DNA from: Epiperipatus broadwayi | Lineage: Eukaryota > Onychophora > Udeonychophora > Euonychophora > Peripatidae | NCBI GenBank assembly: GCA_028023455.1 | Contig: JAQFVV010012986.1 | Coordinates: 74,501 to 138,500, forward strand | Direction of reading: 5' to 3' | Length of the DNA stretch: 64,000 bases | In this document: piece after piece, positions 19,952 through 32,560 of the stretch | How positions within the stretch are numbered: the stretch's first letter is position 1 | Layout: every line of letters begins with the position of its first letter | Translations under genes and position numbers: made by a program | Notes under the pieces: generated by a model | The model's database searches: none | Seen by the model: the letters and a program-made list of their open reading frames with translations, nothing else | Told to the model about the DNA's origin: nothing

Positions 19952-20498
19952 TATTGGATGAGTAGGCACTAGATAGGGATTTTATGCACAAGCCTTCTGC
20001 CATCCATTGCTTACTCTAGCTTGCTGTGTGTGGCAATATATATATATAGTGAGTTTTGCCTGTTTTAACAACAGTTATACACAAGCATAAGAGGAGGTAG
20101 TCATGTGATGTTTATTGGCTTAAATAATAATTATAAAACTGATTTTGTTCCACTGACAGCACTATATATATATATACCTGCTGCACTAAAGCCATGCATT
20201 ACTATTTTTTAACACCTTTTAGATGTTTGTTTTTCTGAGAGAGTCTATTGTTTTACATAAATTATAATTTTGTTTTATTCCCTTTCATTACATTTCTTTG
20301 AAGATTACACAAATTCTTACCTAAAATTTTACATAATCAAAGAGACTTTTTTTTTTTATAGCAAGCATTTTAAAAAATAGTTTGACTGCTCAAAATGCAT
20401 ATTTTACATTAAGAATTATTTAAAGTTGTAACTATTATTATAGATTTTTTTCTCAAAAAATTAAAACTAATTTTAATTTTTTACTTTTGACTAGATGT

Positions 20499-20661
20499 TT
20501 TTAGTCATTTATCTATACTTAAACCAACCTTAATCTTTTGCTTGCAATAAGACATTTTTTTTATTTTTTTCCTTTAATCTTTTGCTCATGATAAGCCATT
20601 TTAGTCACTTATCTATAATTAAATCCAACTTTAATCTTTTGCTTCTGATTACATATTTTAA
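20499..20661 (+). repeat. Degenerate tandem duplication (~100-bp period)
   Basis: ttagtcatttatctatac...aatcttttgcttgc at 20500 recurs at 20601, with a partial third copy of the aatcttttgct part at 20576. Otherwise AT-rich and unassigned. Confidence 0.65.
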
Positions 20662-21595
20662 TTTCTCTGAAAGGGGATGAATAGTAATAATAATAAAAAA
20701 ATACATTACTTAAGTTAAAACATATTTTTGTCGCTTTATTCTTTTTTTTTTTAATTTTATTTAAACAATGTTTTCTTTTTCTATTTTACTTCCTAGATGC
20801 CAGAACACTTTGTACCTGTAAATGATACTATATATATATGGATTGAGCTACTATATATATATAATTTTGTTTTAACAAAATCTTACAATTTCTATCTTAT
20901 AGAATTCATTCATTCCCTAACCAATTTCTATGGACTTCATCTTAATTCCTCCAAATTATTTACACAATATATTAGTGCTAAAGCCATCAGAGAATTTATA
21001 AGAATTATCACTTAAACACTAGTGATTCAGTCATCTTGATCACTAAAGTCCAGGCTGAAAGAATATCTCTCTGAAATTGAGTAAATACTATTCTAGATCA
21101 ATCAACCCACCTTCAATTATGGCTTTCTCAGAATCATCCACAAAATGTTTTCTGTAACAATCTGGCCCTTCTGTTAACAACTATTCTTTCATCATATTTA
21201 ATGCTTGAAATAAATTAATTACTTCAAATTTCAAGCAAATAATGTAGATACTTATTTGTTAGGTGTGAAAACTTTTAGTCAATCTACTTTTTACTTCCAC
21301 AATATATTTTGATTCCATAAACCTATTTTAGCCATATAATTATTTAGATTACTTGTCAAAGTGTTAAATTCAAAATTATCCTCCACAATCTTGATATTGA
21401 TTAAACTACTGCTTGAGCAGACCAAAATATGTTATACTTATATATTAGTATTCTTACTTACATTTTTTATCACTCTATTTATTAAAATCTGAAAATTACT
21501 AAAACTTCCAATCCATCACATAAATGACATTTACATTATTTTCCATTATTGTTAATTTATTTCTCAAGAATTTTATCCATATCCAGTACTTAATT
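20662..21595. other. Unassigned AT-rich DNA
   Basis: The 72-codon open stretch at 20797-21015 has no recognised motif. Nothing else seen. Confidence 0.35.
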
Positions 21596-21674
21596 TTTTT
21601 TTTATGTGTCAAAGCATGGGACAACTGCTTGTAATGCAGCTATACTAACCACTCGGCCACCAATGCTTGGCCTT
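21596..21674 (-). mobile_element. SINE family T copy 4 (internally deleted variant)
   Basis: Minus strand GGTGGCCGAGTGGTTAGTA is a near-perfect class-II tRNA A box. The T-arm with box B is deleted, and the copy ends TTTGACACATA plus A8. It represents a subfamily whose 3' end reads TTTGACACAT, also seen as a fragment at 44478-44510. Confidence 0.6.
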
Positions 21675-22132
21675 AATTTTTTATTTTCATTTTAGTGGTG
21701 GCTTGCAGTCCAGGGAGATAAAGGAAATGTTGTTCTTTTCTAATACAATTACATCTGTCTTTTATTTAATTTATTGAAATAATTTATAAACAAAAGGTAT
21801 GAATGGAACTATAAAATAAGGAAAATAACAAGATTTTCATATTATAAGGAAATTTGTTTATCTGTCTTTTAAGTAACATTTTCATCCAGGGATATGAGTG
21901 AAGCATTAATTTCCTCTAATATAATTACATCTGTCTTTTAGATAACATTTTCGTATTTATTATATTTTATATATTTTTAAAATTCTATATGCATAAATAT
22001 CAACCATTTATTTATTCTAACTAATCTGTTGAATAAAATGATCTTGTTTCTCACAGAATAAGATATTTCTTTAATATTTTCTGTCTCTGGTGCACCATCT
22101 TTCTCTGCTGTATATATAAACATTATTTGAAG

Positions 22133-22336
22133 AAATTTTTGAAATAAATCTACATAATAAATAAAAAGTGATGTTTTCCACAAATCATGACAATAATTTA
22201 AAGATGTTCATAATAGCATAAATATTTTATTCCAATGGAAACAGTTTTTGAATTAAATCCACACAATAAAATACACCAGTATTTCCCACTATGGCATGAC
22301 AATAGTTCAAAGATAATCTATACAGTATTTTGTTCC
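22133..22336 (+). repeat. Tandem duplication (~106-bp period)
   Basis: Segments 22133-22233 and 22239-22336 are diverged direct copies, for example catgacaataatttaaag against catgacaatagttcaaag, each ending in attttattcc or attttgttcc. Confidence 0.65.
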
Positions 22337-22950
22337 ATGACCTGAATGAATTATGTATGAATGCTGATAGTCTCATATTAAATAAACTGTTGAAGATAAA
22401 TGGAGAACTTATTTAAAAATACAATTTATATTTGCTGTATATTAACTGGTTATGTTTATATAGCTTTATTAATAAAGTTGCAAGTGGGTGTATAGGTAGT
22501 GTTTGAACACCCCAGAAATAATAATATGCAGAAAAATAAAATTTGTTTATTATAAGAAACAACAGGCTAATTTACATCTAAATAAAGTCTAACCTTAAGC
22601 AAATTAGCAAAGTTGGATAAAATGCCTGCTGAACTTTTTATTCTTCTTAAAGTGAGAAGTGGTTAACCTAAATTTGAAGAAGTAGTAAAATGAAGTAAAG
22701 GACAAAAACAAGGGTTGAATGTAAGTCTAAGTTCAGGATAAACCAGTATTAGCAGTAGAGAAGAATTCTAGTCACAATCTAATTAGACAATCTCAAGAGA
22801 TGTGTGTGAGCAACAAGGTGCTTACAGAACCATTAACTGTTACATGATCAAAATTGGTCTTCTGATCAATTAGCAAATTGCCAGTTGATCTACTAATTCT
22901 ATTTTACTAATTATTCAGAGTGAAATAAACTCTTGAATTTATTATTTTTC
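22337..22950. other. Unassigned AT-rich DNA
   Basis: No coding motif or shared repeat recognised. Confidence 0.35.
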
Positions 22951-22956
22951 AAATGT

Positions 22957-23200
22957 AAGACTTTCACGCTTCCTACAGCTATGCTATCTTAATATAAACT
23001 CAGCACTGATTGTATAACTGTGTGGAAGATGGTAATCTGGACCAACTGATGAGTGCTGTTTCAGCATGAAAAAAGTATATTGGAGATCATTTATCTTTTT
23101 CACATGTATGTGGTCTTGTGTATCGCTTGTATAAAATGGAGTGCATGGCTGTAGGAAGCTCAAAATTCTGAGTTCAATTCCCTTCTAATTATATTAATCT
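22957..23200. mobile_element. Family A element A5 with minimal left arm
   Basis: The right part 22984-23200 (plus) holds the family A unit from ctatcttaatataaac to the tRNA-like end (gcatggctgtagg ... gagttcaattcc). The left arm is only about 30 bp (22957-22986, minus), matching the extreme outer end. So even the shortest member keeps inverted outer ends. Confidence 0.65.
23039..23085 (+). ncRNA. Hammerhead ribozyme-like motif, family A (A5)
   Basis: ACCAA, CTGATGA, helix II of six pairs (GTGCTG/CAGCAT, with a G-T closing pair), GAAA, then AAAGTATA and TTGG. This has the best helix II in family A, but helix III has lost its palindrome. Confidence 0.5.
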
Positions 23201-24830
23201 TTTTGTGTTTGTTTCTTTAAACAAATTATATAAGTACCCAGTTGCCAGAATATAATTTGGCTATGGATACATTAATCATTAATATTGTTTTTAAATATAT
23301 TTATACATATAAAAAAAAACACCTATATGAAATATATAAATAAATAATATAAAAACTCTGTCAGATAATGAAAATTATTCTACACAAATAAAGTGTGATA
23401 AACAGAGCACAAAAACATTAATTATAAACAACAAAAATTAGCCAAGCACTTTCGGTACTGTATACCATAATCATGGCATGTAGAATAATTTTCTATATGA
23501 AATATGCATAAAAACATTTAAATAAGTTTATTTTGCATTTTATTGCTTGGGTTTATTTATATATATTTTGTTTAAAGAAAAATTTTTTTATTTTTGATTG
23601 TTTTAAATTTTTCATGTTAAATTATTTTAATTTAGATTCTTTTCACTCCCTGCATATGACTTTAAGCAAATATATAAGTGACCTGTTTTATAAACATTTA
23701 TTAGCAATTACGTCTGTATATAAATATTTAAATCACAAGGAAATGTTTGTTGAAGAAGTAATCAAAGATTTTATAAAATAAAATAAAAAAAATTGTCTTA
23801 ATTTTAAATAATTATAAATTTAATGTTTAAAAAATGACCCCCCCCTCCTTTAATCTCACCGCAAGTCTTTGCATTTTAATTATTACTATACCATTATAGT
23901 AGTCTATAATGTTTATGTACTATTCTTGTAAACTAATTACATATATATATTCATTTATTTATAAAAATAATTCATAGATATAAATGGCAAAACTGAATCT
24001 ATTTAGTATATTTACTAAAGTTTATTTTTATTATGATCACTAATTAAGATATCAGTACTACTTAATTAATGAACACTAATTAATGATTTCGACCTAATAT
24101 TTTCGAACGAATTAAATTTTAAATTTACAAGTAGTTTTTTTTTTTTTTGTAATTGGTATTTTATATTCATACATCGAAGACAAGCAATTTATTTTTTAGG
24201 CATTTAATTATTTAATTAGACTTTAGGCTACATCTGTAAACCAGATATTCTAATGAAGGTTACTATATCCAAAACATGTATATGTATATTTAATATCTAT
24301 TTATCCATCCATTCGTCTATTTATCTATGTTATTACATATCTATTTATTTATGTGTTTGTATGTAGATCTGCCTATTTTTTAGCCTGCGTATCTATCTTT
24401 TTTTCCGATTTTGTGTCTATATATCTGTTTGTTGGTCCTTACTTTTCTATCTGCATATCTTAGATACTTGTTATATAACTATTTTATCTATTTATCTGTA
24501 TCTATCTGTCACTTTGTGTATCTATAAATGTATTTATAGAGTACTGTCGCAATTTAGCAGACGAACAGGTGAATCATACTATCGAAACGATCCTTAGAAG
24601 TATGATCTTAATGGAGTAATGGTAAGAAAGGGGATGAGGAAGGAAAATATTAAATGTGACTATTAAAAAAGAACTTGAACACAAACTTGATAAATTTAAG
24701 TATGTAATAACTATATTTAAATATGTTGGTGCACAACTTATACTGCTGGCAATATTGTGATTCATATAAATTATAAATGAAATACCTTGCTTGTGATGCT
24801 GATCAACCAAGTAATTTTCAGACCTAAATC
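23201..24830. other. Unassigned AT-rich DNA with simple repeats
   Basis: Contains an inverted pair gaaaattattctac (23367) and gtagaataattttc (23480), a C run at 23838, and a degenerate TATC/TATT tetranucleotide tract at about 24290-24540. No gene recognised. Confidence 0.4.
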
Positions 24831-25229
24831 ACTTCCATTTAAAATCTATGAAGTACTCAATAGGTTTTCTGATCATCATCTTCTTTCAAAAGTAATAAAA
24901 ATAAAATGATTGAATCTATAAAGAATGTTTTTTATTTATTTTAATCTATGATAATCTTGAAAACACTTTTTGATTTATAGGACTAGTCTGCAGATCCGGA
25001 TTAAATTTTCACTGTTTAGCATCGGTTTTAATTCACAGAAGTAGTGATTCTAAATACTAATTTAGCAACTATAGGAACAAATGCTATGGGATGCAAAAAT
25101 GAGTTATTAATAATAGGCTATGTTGATTCTTAACGACTGTTTTGTTAAACTGGGATACAACAGTAAGAAATGTATCAATCTTCTCACCAGTGAAAATTAC
25201 AAAACAGAGGTAGAACAGTCCATTGATTG

Positions 25230-25660
25230 GGCACATTTATGCAGGGCTTATCTAAGCTATAGGTGCATTAGATAGTCATCCAGGCTATAAAAATTTAGGA
25301 GTACCATAACCAGCATCAATTAAAAATAAGTGAAAAGATTATTTGATAAAATTGCATCAAGATTAAAATCTGTCTAAGTTATCTACAACTCTTAATCCGA
25401 CTATCATTATGTATAAGTTAAAATGTAATTCTATTCTCCATTATTAAGATGTGGGGTTATACTTTTACTTTAGAACTGCATGTAATGAATGGATCTAGTT
25501 AAGTACTTAAACAATCCATAAATAATAAATAATAAAATTTAGATTATCCCTCATCACATAGATTGTGAATACTTGGAGAGAATATTTATGACACGTATAT
25601 GCAATAAAAAAGCTAAACTTAATATTGCCATGCATAAAAAAAAACTATTATTCTTTTCAG
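25230..25660 (+). pseudogene. Possible LINE ORF2 C-terminal relic
   Basis: Plus-strand reading with many stops gives LFDKIASRLKSV, then FYSPLLRCGVILLL, then CEYLERIFMTRICNKK. The spacing resembles the region after the RT in LINEs (a K-x-R-L block, then a S-x-L-x-Y-G-like block). Support is weak, with no catalytic motif. Confidence 0.3.
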
Positions 25661-25936
25661 GATTTTTGTACAATTGAATGAGGAAAAAATTCTTATTATA
25701 TATTTTATACTTCTTTCAACTCTATGCTTCATCTTCTGAGTACTTGCCCAGTAGACTTATTTTACAATAAAAAAGTCTGAATTCAAATCCCTTTTAATTA
25801 CATTAAGTTCAGTATAAACAATATACTTGTATTCAAATATTAAATATAGGAATTTGTAAAAAAAAAAAAAAAATACTTTATTTAGTGTGAAGGAAAGGAA
25901 ATAAGACAAATAAGTACCTTAAAAGAAGCATTAGAT

Positions 25937-26484
25937 TAAGAATAGTCAAAATAAGAGTCATAGATCACATACCTCTTTTCTCTTAAGCTTGTAAGTTATA
26001 AACAATGAGGATTTCCAACTCCTCAACAATCTTTGTGATAAATGCTTAGCCAGAGAAAGCATTTAAATTATCTCTGTCAGGAACCCCCCATCCAAACCCC
26101 TGACCATGGTTTTATGCTTTGGCACTCCTCAGAGAGGTGTCGGGGTAGGTTCAGACACTAGATCTAAAAATACCAACTCAAAGCCAGCATTTAACTAAAA
26201 GTTATTTATTGAGTGGAAATTTTGAAATGTTCAGACACCTACATGTCTTCAAACCCAGCTATCCAACTCAAATAGCTATATGGGGCTGATAGATCTTCAG
26301 CCATACCATGTATTAGCAGTCTTAACAATATAACATTGCATAAGGCTTAATGCAGAGACTATAAATAGTCAAAATAAGAGTCATAGATCACATGACTCTA
26401 TTCTCTTAAGCTTGTAAGTTATAAACAATGAGGATTCCCAATTCCTCAACAAGCTTTGTGATAAATGCTTAGCCAGAGAATGAT
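25937..26484 (+). repeat. 423-bp spaced direct repeat (possible partial tandem unit)
   Basis: About 115 bp at 25942-26056 is repeated at 26365-26484 (agtcaaaataagagtcatag through tgataaatgcttagccagagaa). Between them is 310 bp of GC-richer unknown sequence. It is either a tandem dimer with an incomplete second unit or a small element with LTR-like ends. No hammerhead core was found in it. Confidence 0.65.
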
Positions 26485-27535
26485 AATCAATAAAATTTAA
26501 GAGTAATAAAGATTTGTCATAAGATTGTTTTTATTTCATGTGTTTAGGGAAATGGAAGTAAGAATTACAAAACTAGAAAGTGTTTTAAAGTACTTTCAGT
26601 TGGAAGTAAAGAAATATAAATTAAGCTGTCTTTTTTTTGCTAATGATGTGAGTTGATATGCAAGAGATGGTAAAAAAAATAGAGAATTAATTTTGAATAT
26701 ATTTTCAAAATCGTTGTAAAAGTAAGATTACATTTAGCATTGAGAAAAAACAAAATATAATAAATTAGTGAGAAGAAAAAATTGAAAGATTGGCTTATTT
26801 GTAAGAGTGGGCGAGCAGCAGTAAACATTCATGCCAATAGTTATTCCAACTTCAGAAGAAAATACAACAAAGATATAAATACAATATATATATATAATAC
26901 ATTTCAGATGAGTTTGCATGACTTTTGCATGAGTATACATACAAATCTATGAAACATAAATAAATCCATATATATTATATGATAGTTCTTTAGTCTTTAT
27001 TTGGTATTTTGCAGTGCTGTTTTTTTGTTGTTGTTTTTTAGCAATAAATTTTTCATTTTGAAATATTTCAACACTTTGCCTAATTTATAGCTCTCCATTA
27101 TATTTTATTCTCAGTCATATTTTTCCCAATGAAAGCAATCAAAAATGCATTAGGGGGAGTATTGCATTTCTCATGAAATTATGTTCAAGTTCATCTTAAA
27201 ATATTTTAGGATTACAAACTAATATAATAAAGATGTGATTTTATAGTGGTAGATCTTGTAATATTATATCCAGCAAACTGATAGATATTTTATTGTATTT
27301 TTAGAATCTTATAGTGTATTCTTAAATAAATGTCTTTAATGTCCTTGTTGAAGGTTTATATCTCACTTCTATATTATAAATTGGGCCAAATAACAGTTCT
27401 TTATATAATTAATTTCATTTCAATAATTATATCACTGTAATGAAATAGCCTATTGTAGCATCATAAATTCAACAATAATGTAAGACAATAAAACCAATTA
27501 CTCAAGGCTTTAAAAGGTTTATAAATATAGATGAT
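26485..27535. other. Unassigned AT-rich DNA
   Basis: The overlapping open stretches at 26640-26940 (minus) have no motifs and look random. Confidence 0.35.
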
Positions 27536-27539
27536 AATG

Positions 27540-27715
27540 ATAAACCCTTAAGCTATCAACAATCACTACCTATTCTTGGTCAAATTGCAATCTTTAATGT
27601 CTATATAAACATATCAGACTATAAATAAAGGTGGTACCATCTTTATTTTTTAAGGAGGTTGCCTTGACCACAGTTTGAGATTGTTGATAGCTTAAGGATT
27701 TATTGTAATTAGCAA
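27540..27715. mobile_element. MITE-like hairpin (~175 bp)
   Basis: Terminal inverted repeats of about 23 bp: taaacccttaagctatcaac at the left and its near complement gttgatagcttaaggattta at the right. A second internal pair around ggtcaaattgcaatc and gaggttgccttgacc is weaker. Non-coding. Flanking duplication not determinable. Confidence 0.5.
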
Positions 27716-27737
27716 CAATAACATATTGGAGATGTTA

Positions 27738-27845
27738 AAACAGGCAAAACTCACTATATATATTCCACATACAGCAAGCTAGAGTATTTGCCTGTTTTAA
27801 CAACAGTTATACACAAGCATAAGAGGAAGTGGTCATGTGATGTAT
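27738..27845. mobile_element. Family B 3'-end inverted fragment B3
   Basis: The left part (27738-27787, minus) and right part (27788-27845, plus) are both family B 3' ends, meeting as ttaaaacaggcaaa ... tttgcctgttttaa. The hammerhead region is absent. Confidence 0.6.
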
Positions 27846-29376
27846 ATTGGAGATATATTGCATCTCAATGTATAAATCCATTTTTCTACTTAAAAAGATA
27901 TCAAATTATTTTCATTAGCACACATTCATAAATGAATAACTATCCAAGAATAAATCCTGCTGAATATTTTTTCCACCACCGGCTGATTAAGAGTTTGGGA
28001 CTTTTAAACATCAATTAGCAAGCTAATTCAATTATGAGTTGCATTCAACATATTAAAAATATTCCAGAAACCATTTTTGAATTGTCATGAATAACATAAT
28101 TACCTGTATTTTGTAAATATAGAAGTTAAAAAAATAAAATTTGTTGATGTTTTTTTTTAATTAGATAAAATTAAAAATTCACCATCAATTTTGTATCACA
28201 CCATAGTATCTATTTTATGAAGCCAGTTATAAACTGTTACTAGCATAAAAATGGAAAGTAAATTTAGAATTTAGATCATATCTTCATTTAGAACTAGTTT
28301 TTTTAAATACTTCAGGGATTTTAACTAACAATAATAATGCTTTTTTATATATTCTCTCTTATTAGCAGTTATATAAATACAAACAAACTTGTATGACATT
28401 CAATTAATTTCAAATATTTCCAACGCCATTGTGAATAACTGTGTAATATGAGTTACATCATTTTGATATGAAATGGCTGCTAAGAAATTCTTTATTTCTA
28501 CAGTATTGTTTCCTCAACTGCAGTAGTATAAAAAGAAATCATTATAGTACATTTTTTTAAAAAAAATATCTAAAAGTTAGTATATAACAAACAATAATGT
28601 ATTTAAAATTACTGTATAATTTAGCACACTAGTAGAAATAATTATACAGTATGGTATTGATTAATTAATGTGAAAAATATTATAAGTTGTTTCTTTTGTA
28701 ATTTACTTATAATTATTGAAAAAAGTTGATCCTGTAATTATAGTTCAACATGAAGGCAAAAGATTTTGGTTTCCTCATAGAGAAGGATAGAATAGGATGA
28801 TGCTGTATAATTCACACTTTATATGCTGTAGTCCCAAGATCCATTTTTGTCTGCAATTACAATCCCAGATGGTACTCAAACACAGTAATAAACAAATTGA
28901 AGCAATTGAGAATCAGATATAAGAAAATTGCATCAACAGATATTTTTCTGCCAGTTGGGCACATATGAAACAAAGATCCAGCTTGTAGAATGTTATAATC
29001 AACTAAGAACTCAATACCTGGTCTGAAATATACTGATAAACAAATAAATTTACTTATAGGAAATGTGCTCTTCAAACAATGTATCCAGGTAAAAATTAGT
29101 TCTCTATAATGTATCTTAAGGATTCTTCACAATGTGAAGTTCCATAACATTGCAATCAACATATAATCATATGTCAAACCTATAACTCTCCTATTTTTCT
29201 CGCACTATTCTACACATATAAAATATTAGACAAATGTTTTAAATAAAACCTTTGAAACTATAATTAATTGAATAAAAATGATTTTTAAAAAATGATTTTT
29301 AAAAAAATAATATTTTAATGACTCTGATAAGCAACAACTTTTTTAAAATAATAATTGCATGGGTTTTTTTTTTTTT
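27846..29376. other. Unassigned AT-rich DNA
   Basis: A slightly coding-like patch lies at 28750-29090, but no motif or domain was recognised in any frame. Confidence 0.35.
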
Positions 29377-29480
29377 GCTCCAAGGTCATAAGAAGTTCAA
29401 GCACCTGAAATAACGGAACTAAGTGCAATGCATGGACCATAAGCTCCAGAGTCAGCTACTCAACACTAGCTATGCAGGGT
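29377..29480 (-). mobile_element. SINE family D copy 5
   Basis: Minus strand carries AGCTGACTCTGGAGC, a diverged middle and GGTGCTTGAACTTCTTATGAC. The tail side is followed by a T run on the plus strand (29364-29375), which is the A tail. Confidence 0.5.
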
Positions 29481-30770
29481 TCTTTCAAACTATAAAAAAA
29501 TAAGAGTGATAAAACATTAGGGTTCAATTGATATGTTAATGATAGCTTAAAAGAACTCAGTAAATATAAACATAATTGTAAAGAAGGAGAAATGAAAGTA
29601 TTAATAAATAAATGTGACTTATATTCCAGAGCATAAAAACTATAATATGAAAATTAAAAAAATTTATTTCCTTTAAATAATTAAATTGAAAAATAAAATT
29701 CTATGAAAGAAATTATAATTTTTTTATTAAATATATAATGTATGCTTCATTAATTTGCTCTCCACCTATGTTAAGGTGACCTCATTCTTAGCGGACATAT
29801 CAATAATGTCTGGTTCACTCATTTTAAGGTGACCTTACTAAAATATAAATTTATTACTAATATAATGATTATATAAGATTTAAAAAAACAGCCCAGGTAA
29901 CATTCTATATGCAAATATTAATTTCGTTTTGTTATATTTTATCTTGTCATATCTTGTTTTTTTTTTTTTTTTAATAAATTTAAATAAGAAAACTAATATA
30001 AAAAAAATATGAAATGAAGACTACGAATATGTTATACACACCTTTACTTTTCATTATTAAAATATTATATGCCCACTTTAGCAGCATGTGCGCATACGTT
30101 GCTTTTACATAATTAGTTTTAGTTTATAAACAAACAAATTCTAGACATCTGTCTTGTAAACTAAGACGGACTATAAAACTCTGTCCTTGGTCATATTCTT
30201 AAATAGCATTATTAACAGTTGAGTGTATTTGGAATATTTAAATAAAGTTATTTCTTTTCTAAAGACATTCAATGCTTGTATTAGATGATGGAAATAGTCC
30301 AATATATAAGTACTGACATTAACTACAATTTAATTTGATATATGTATAAAAGATGTGACTCAAGTCTGATTTAGAATTCCTTAAAACTAGCTTATATGCA
30401 CATCTTATCATTAGTAGTAGTCAAATACATTAGAATAAGATGATATTAATATATTTTTGATACATTCGTCAGTTTGCACAGCTTTTTATAAAATCACACA
30501 TTGCATTTTGTTTTATCCAAATAGTAATTAAAATTGTTTATTTTGAATACAAATTGCTAATTTTAATTCATAACCAAAAACTGTTTACTTTAAAAACAAA
30601 TTGTTTGCTTCATAAATTATGTATGGTGAAATTATTTGTTTGAATTGTTTTTTTATATCAATTAACATCTTCATGTTAGATTTAGTGGCTCTGCCTAACA
30701 TATAATATATGTATCTTTTGTGCAGTATGCATAAGATAATAGTAATCAATCTTTTTTAAAATTAATTCAC
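29481..30770. other. Unassigned AT-rich DNA
   Basis: Holds a short direct repeat ttaaggtgacct at 29772 and 29823 around a GC-richer 40 bp. Nothing else recognised. Confidence 0.35.
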
Positions 30771-30784
30771 TAAATATTATTACC

Positions 30785-31091
30785 CAGAGGCTAAACTCTC
30801 CATACAGTAGTGCTACCAGTGCAAACCAAAGTAATCAATGTGCATAAAATCCCCCCTATCTAGTGCCTACTCATCCAATAACTCCAGACTAGTTTCCAGC
30901 TTGTGGCTTTTGTCAATGAGGAGTCTTGGATTTGACAGTCTTAGACTAGATAGGAATTTTATGCACAAAGCTTCTTGCATCCATTAATTATTCTGGCTTG
31001 CACTAGTGGTGCTTTTGTATGAAAAATTTAGTTTCTGTGTAAACAACTTGTGTAAGCATAAGAAATGGTGATCATGTGATGTTTAGTGATT
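30785..31091. mobile_element. Element B4 (short family B inverted dimer)
   Basis: Left arm 30785-30940 (minus) and right arm 30945-31091 (plus). Flanked by taaatattattacc (30771-30784) and taaaaattattacc (31092-31105), 13 of 14 matching. The right arm ends ...gtgatgtttagtgat, the usual family B 3' end. The arms join near the hammerhead. Confidence 0.75.
30882..30923 (-). ncRNA. Decayed hammerhead motif, family B (B4)
   Basis: Minus strand helix I and CTAGTC are kept, but CTGATGA reads TTGACAA and GAAA is preceded by changes. Inactive. Confidence 0.35.
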
Positions 31092-31105
31092 TAAAAATTA
31101 TTACC

Positions 31106-32119
31106 AATATTTATAACTAAATTAACCATAATTATATTGTTTTCTTATTTTCTGTCCATTTTTTTCATCATATAATCTTCAATCGCATAGGCTAATATAG
31201 AACCTGGTAACTATGAACCCCTGTAGGCCAATGGGTATATTTGTGCAATTAGATTTCCAATTTATAATTACACATCTATCCATATCTACTCCAGTTTTTA
31301 AATTTTTTTGCCTTCCTTTGTTTTCAAATGTTTTAGTCTTTTCCTTTCTATCTTTATAGTTTTTCTTCTGAGTTTAAAGTAGCCATAATTATTTGTGAAT
31401 GATAACAAATAATGTATATTTATTATTCCGATGAATATAGTTATTTGGGGTTAAGCTATAGAATGTTTGCTAAGCTGGTTAACAAACTTGAGCTTAAAAA
31501 ATAGGCTAATTCATAATAATGGATTCCTAATATGATTAGATGTGCCTTGTATTTGTACAAAAACTTATCATAACAAATGGAGGCTTTAATAACTATTTTA
31601 TTTCATCTTTACTTTATAATTAATAATAAGCTGATGTGTTGCAGTGAAACTTTTCTATATAATAATTTATGTAGGTTTTCTATATCATAGTTTTTGCAGA
31701 CTAAGCACTTTTAGAGTTTTGTTACTCCATAATCATAGCCACTTTGAAAAAAATTCTAAATAAAGGATGCAGCAATATGTTTACATGCATGTTTTAGAAA
31801 TCAGTACTCCATTCAATCTTATTCTGTTATCAATTTAAAAATAATGATATACTTTCATGTTTTCTGTTAAAGATGTATTATCTTCTTCATTAGTGGAATT
31901 TAATGCCCACTTATCTATATAAATGTGAATAAATAAAAACCATGAACCATATAGTTAATGTCAGTCAAATATATAGCCATTTTACAGAAGTGAAGAACTT
32001 AATAAAGCTATTAATAAATCTTCCTCCTAATGGTATTTTGTTAATAATTAAACTCTCTGAAAAAAATTTTGTATGCTAAATAACTGAATGCAAATATTAA
32101 AATAACATAGTATTTTAAA
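31106..32119. other. Unassigned AT-rich DNA
   Basis: Nothing recognised. Confidence 0.35.
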
Positions 32120-32129
32120 ATATATATAT

Positions 32130-32560
32130 ATATTATAACAGATGACCATACACAGATGTCGTGGGCCGAAAATAAACTTGGATTACCTCTATCAACTGTA
32201 ATATCTTCGTGCCTAATATGTTGTGCACCAGATATAATGGAACCCGCTACCCCAAAGTTGATGGTGCCAGATATACCAGAACCACTGGGTACACCATACA
32301 ATGATGCGAATATGACTAAGTAGTTGGATGATTTGAATGAAATGTGTCAACCAACCTACAACAAATCATATCCAAAATTCATGATTCAATGAAGCATTTG
32401 AATGTCTCAGATGTTACTGAATCAAAAAAGGCATCTAACAAAGGGAGCACATCTCACTGCTGTCAGACCTAGGCCTTCAAATAGGATGCTAAATATGTCA
32501 CAATGAAATGCCCAGCTCAAATCACATCTACTTTCAATATACTAACTTACAATTTACTAA
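32130..32560. other. GC-richer, coding-like island of unknown nature
   Basis: Markedly less AT-rich than its surroundings. The minus strand is open across 32301-32150 with a Gly/Ser-rich reading (VPSGSGISGTINFGVAGSI). The plus strand is also open in one frame over about 32140-32320. No domain recognised. It could be an exon remnant or an unidentified element. Confidence 0.3.

Larger units (their letters stand above)
19345..20122. mobile_element. Element B2 (family B head-to-head dimer)
   Basis: Left arm 19345-19725 (minus) and right arm 19729-20122 (plus) are near-full family B units meeting at their 5' ends. Candidate target duplication aataatgattat (19333-19344) and aataataattat (20123-20134), 11 of 12 matching. 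Both arms carry hammerhead motifs with intact cores. The left 3' end is shorter than the right, as in other dimers of this family. Confidence 0.8.

Noticed and set aside
24290-24540. CRISPR-like or spaced repeat pattern
   Set aside because: It is a degenerate TATC/TATT tetranucleotide tract without constant repeats or spacers; the genome is eukaryotic.
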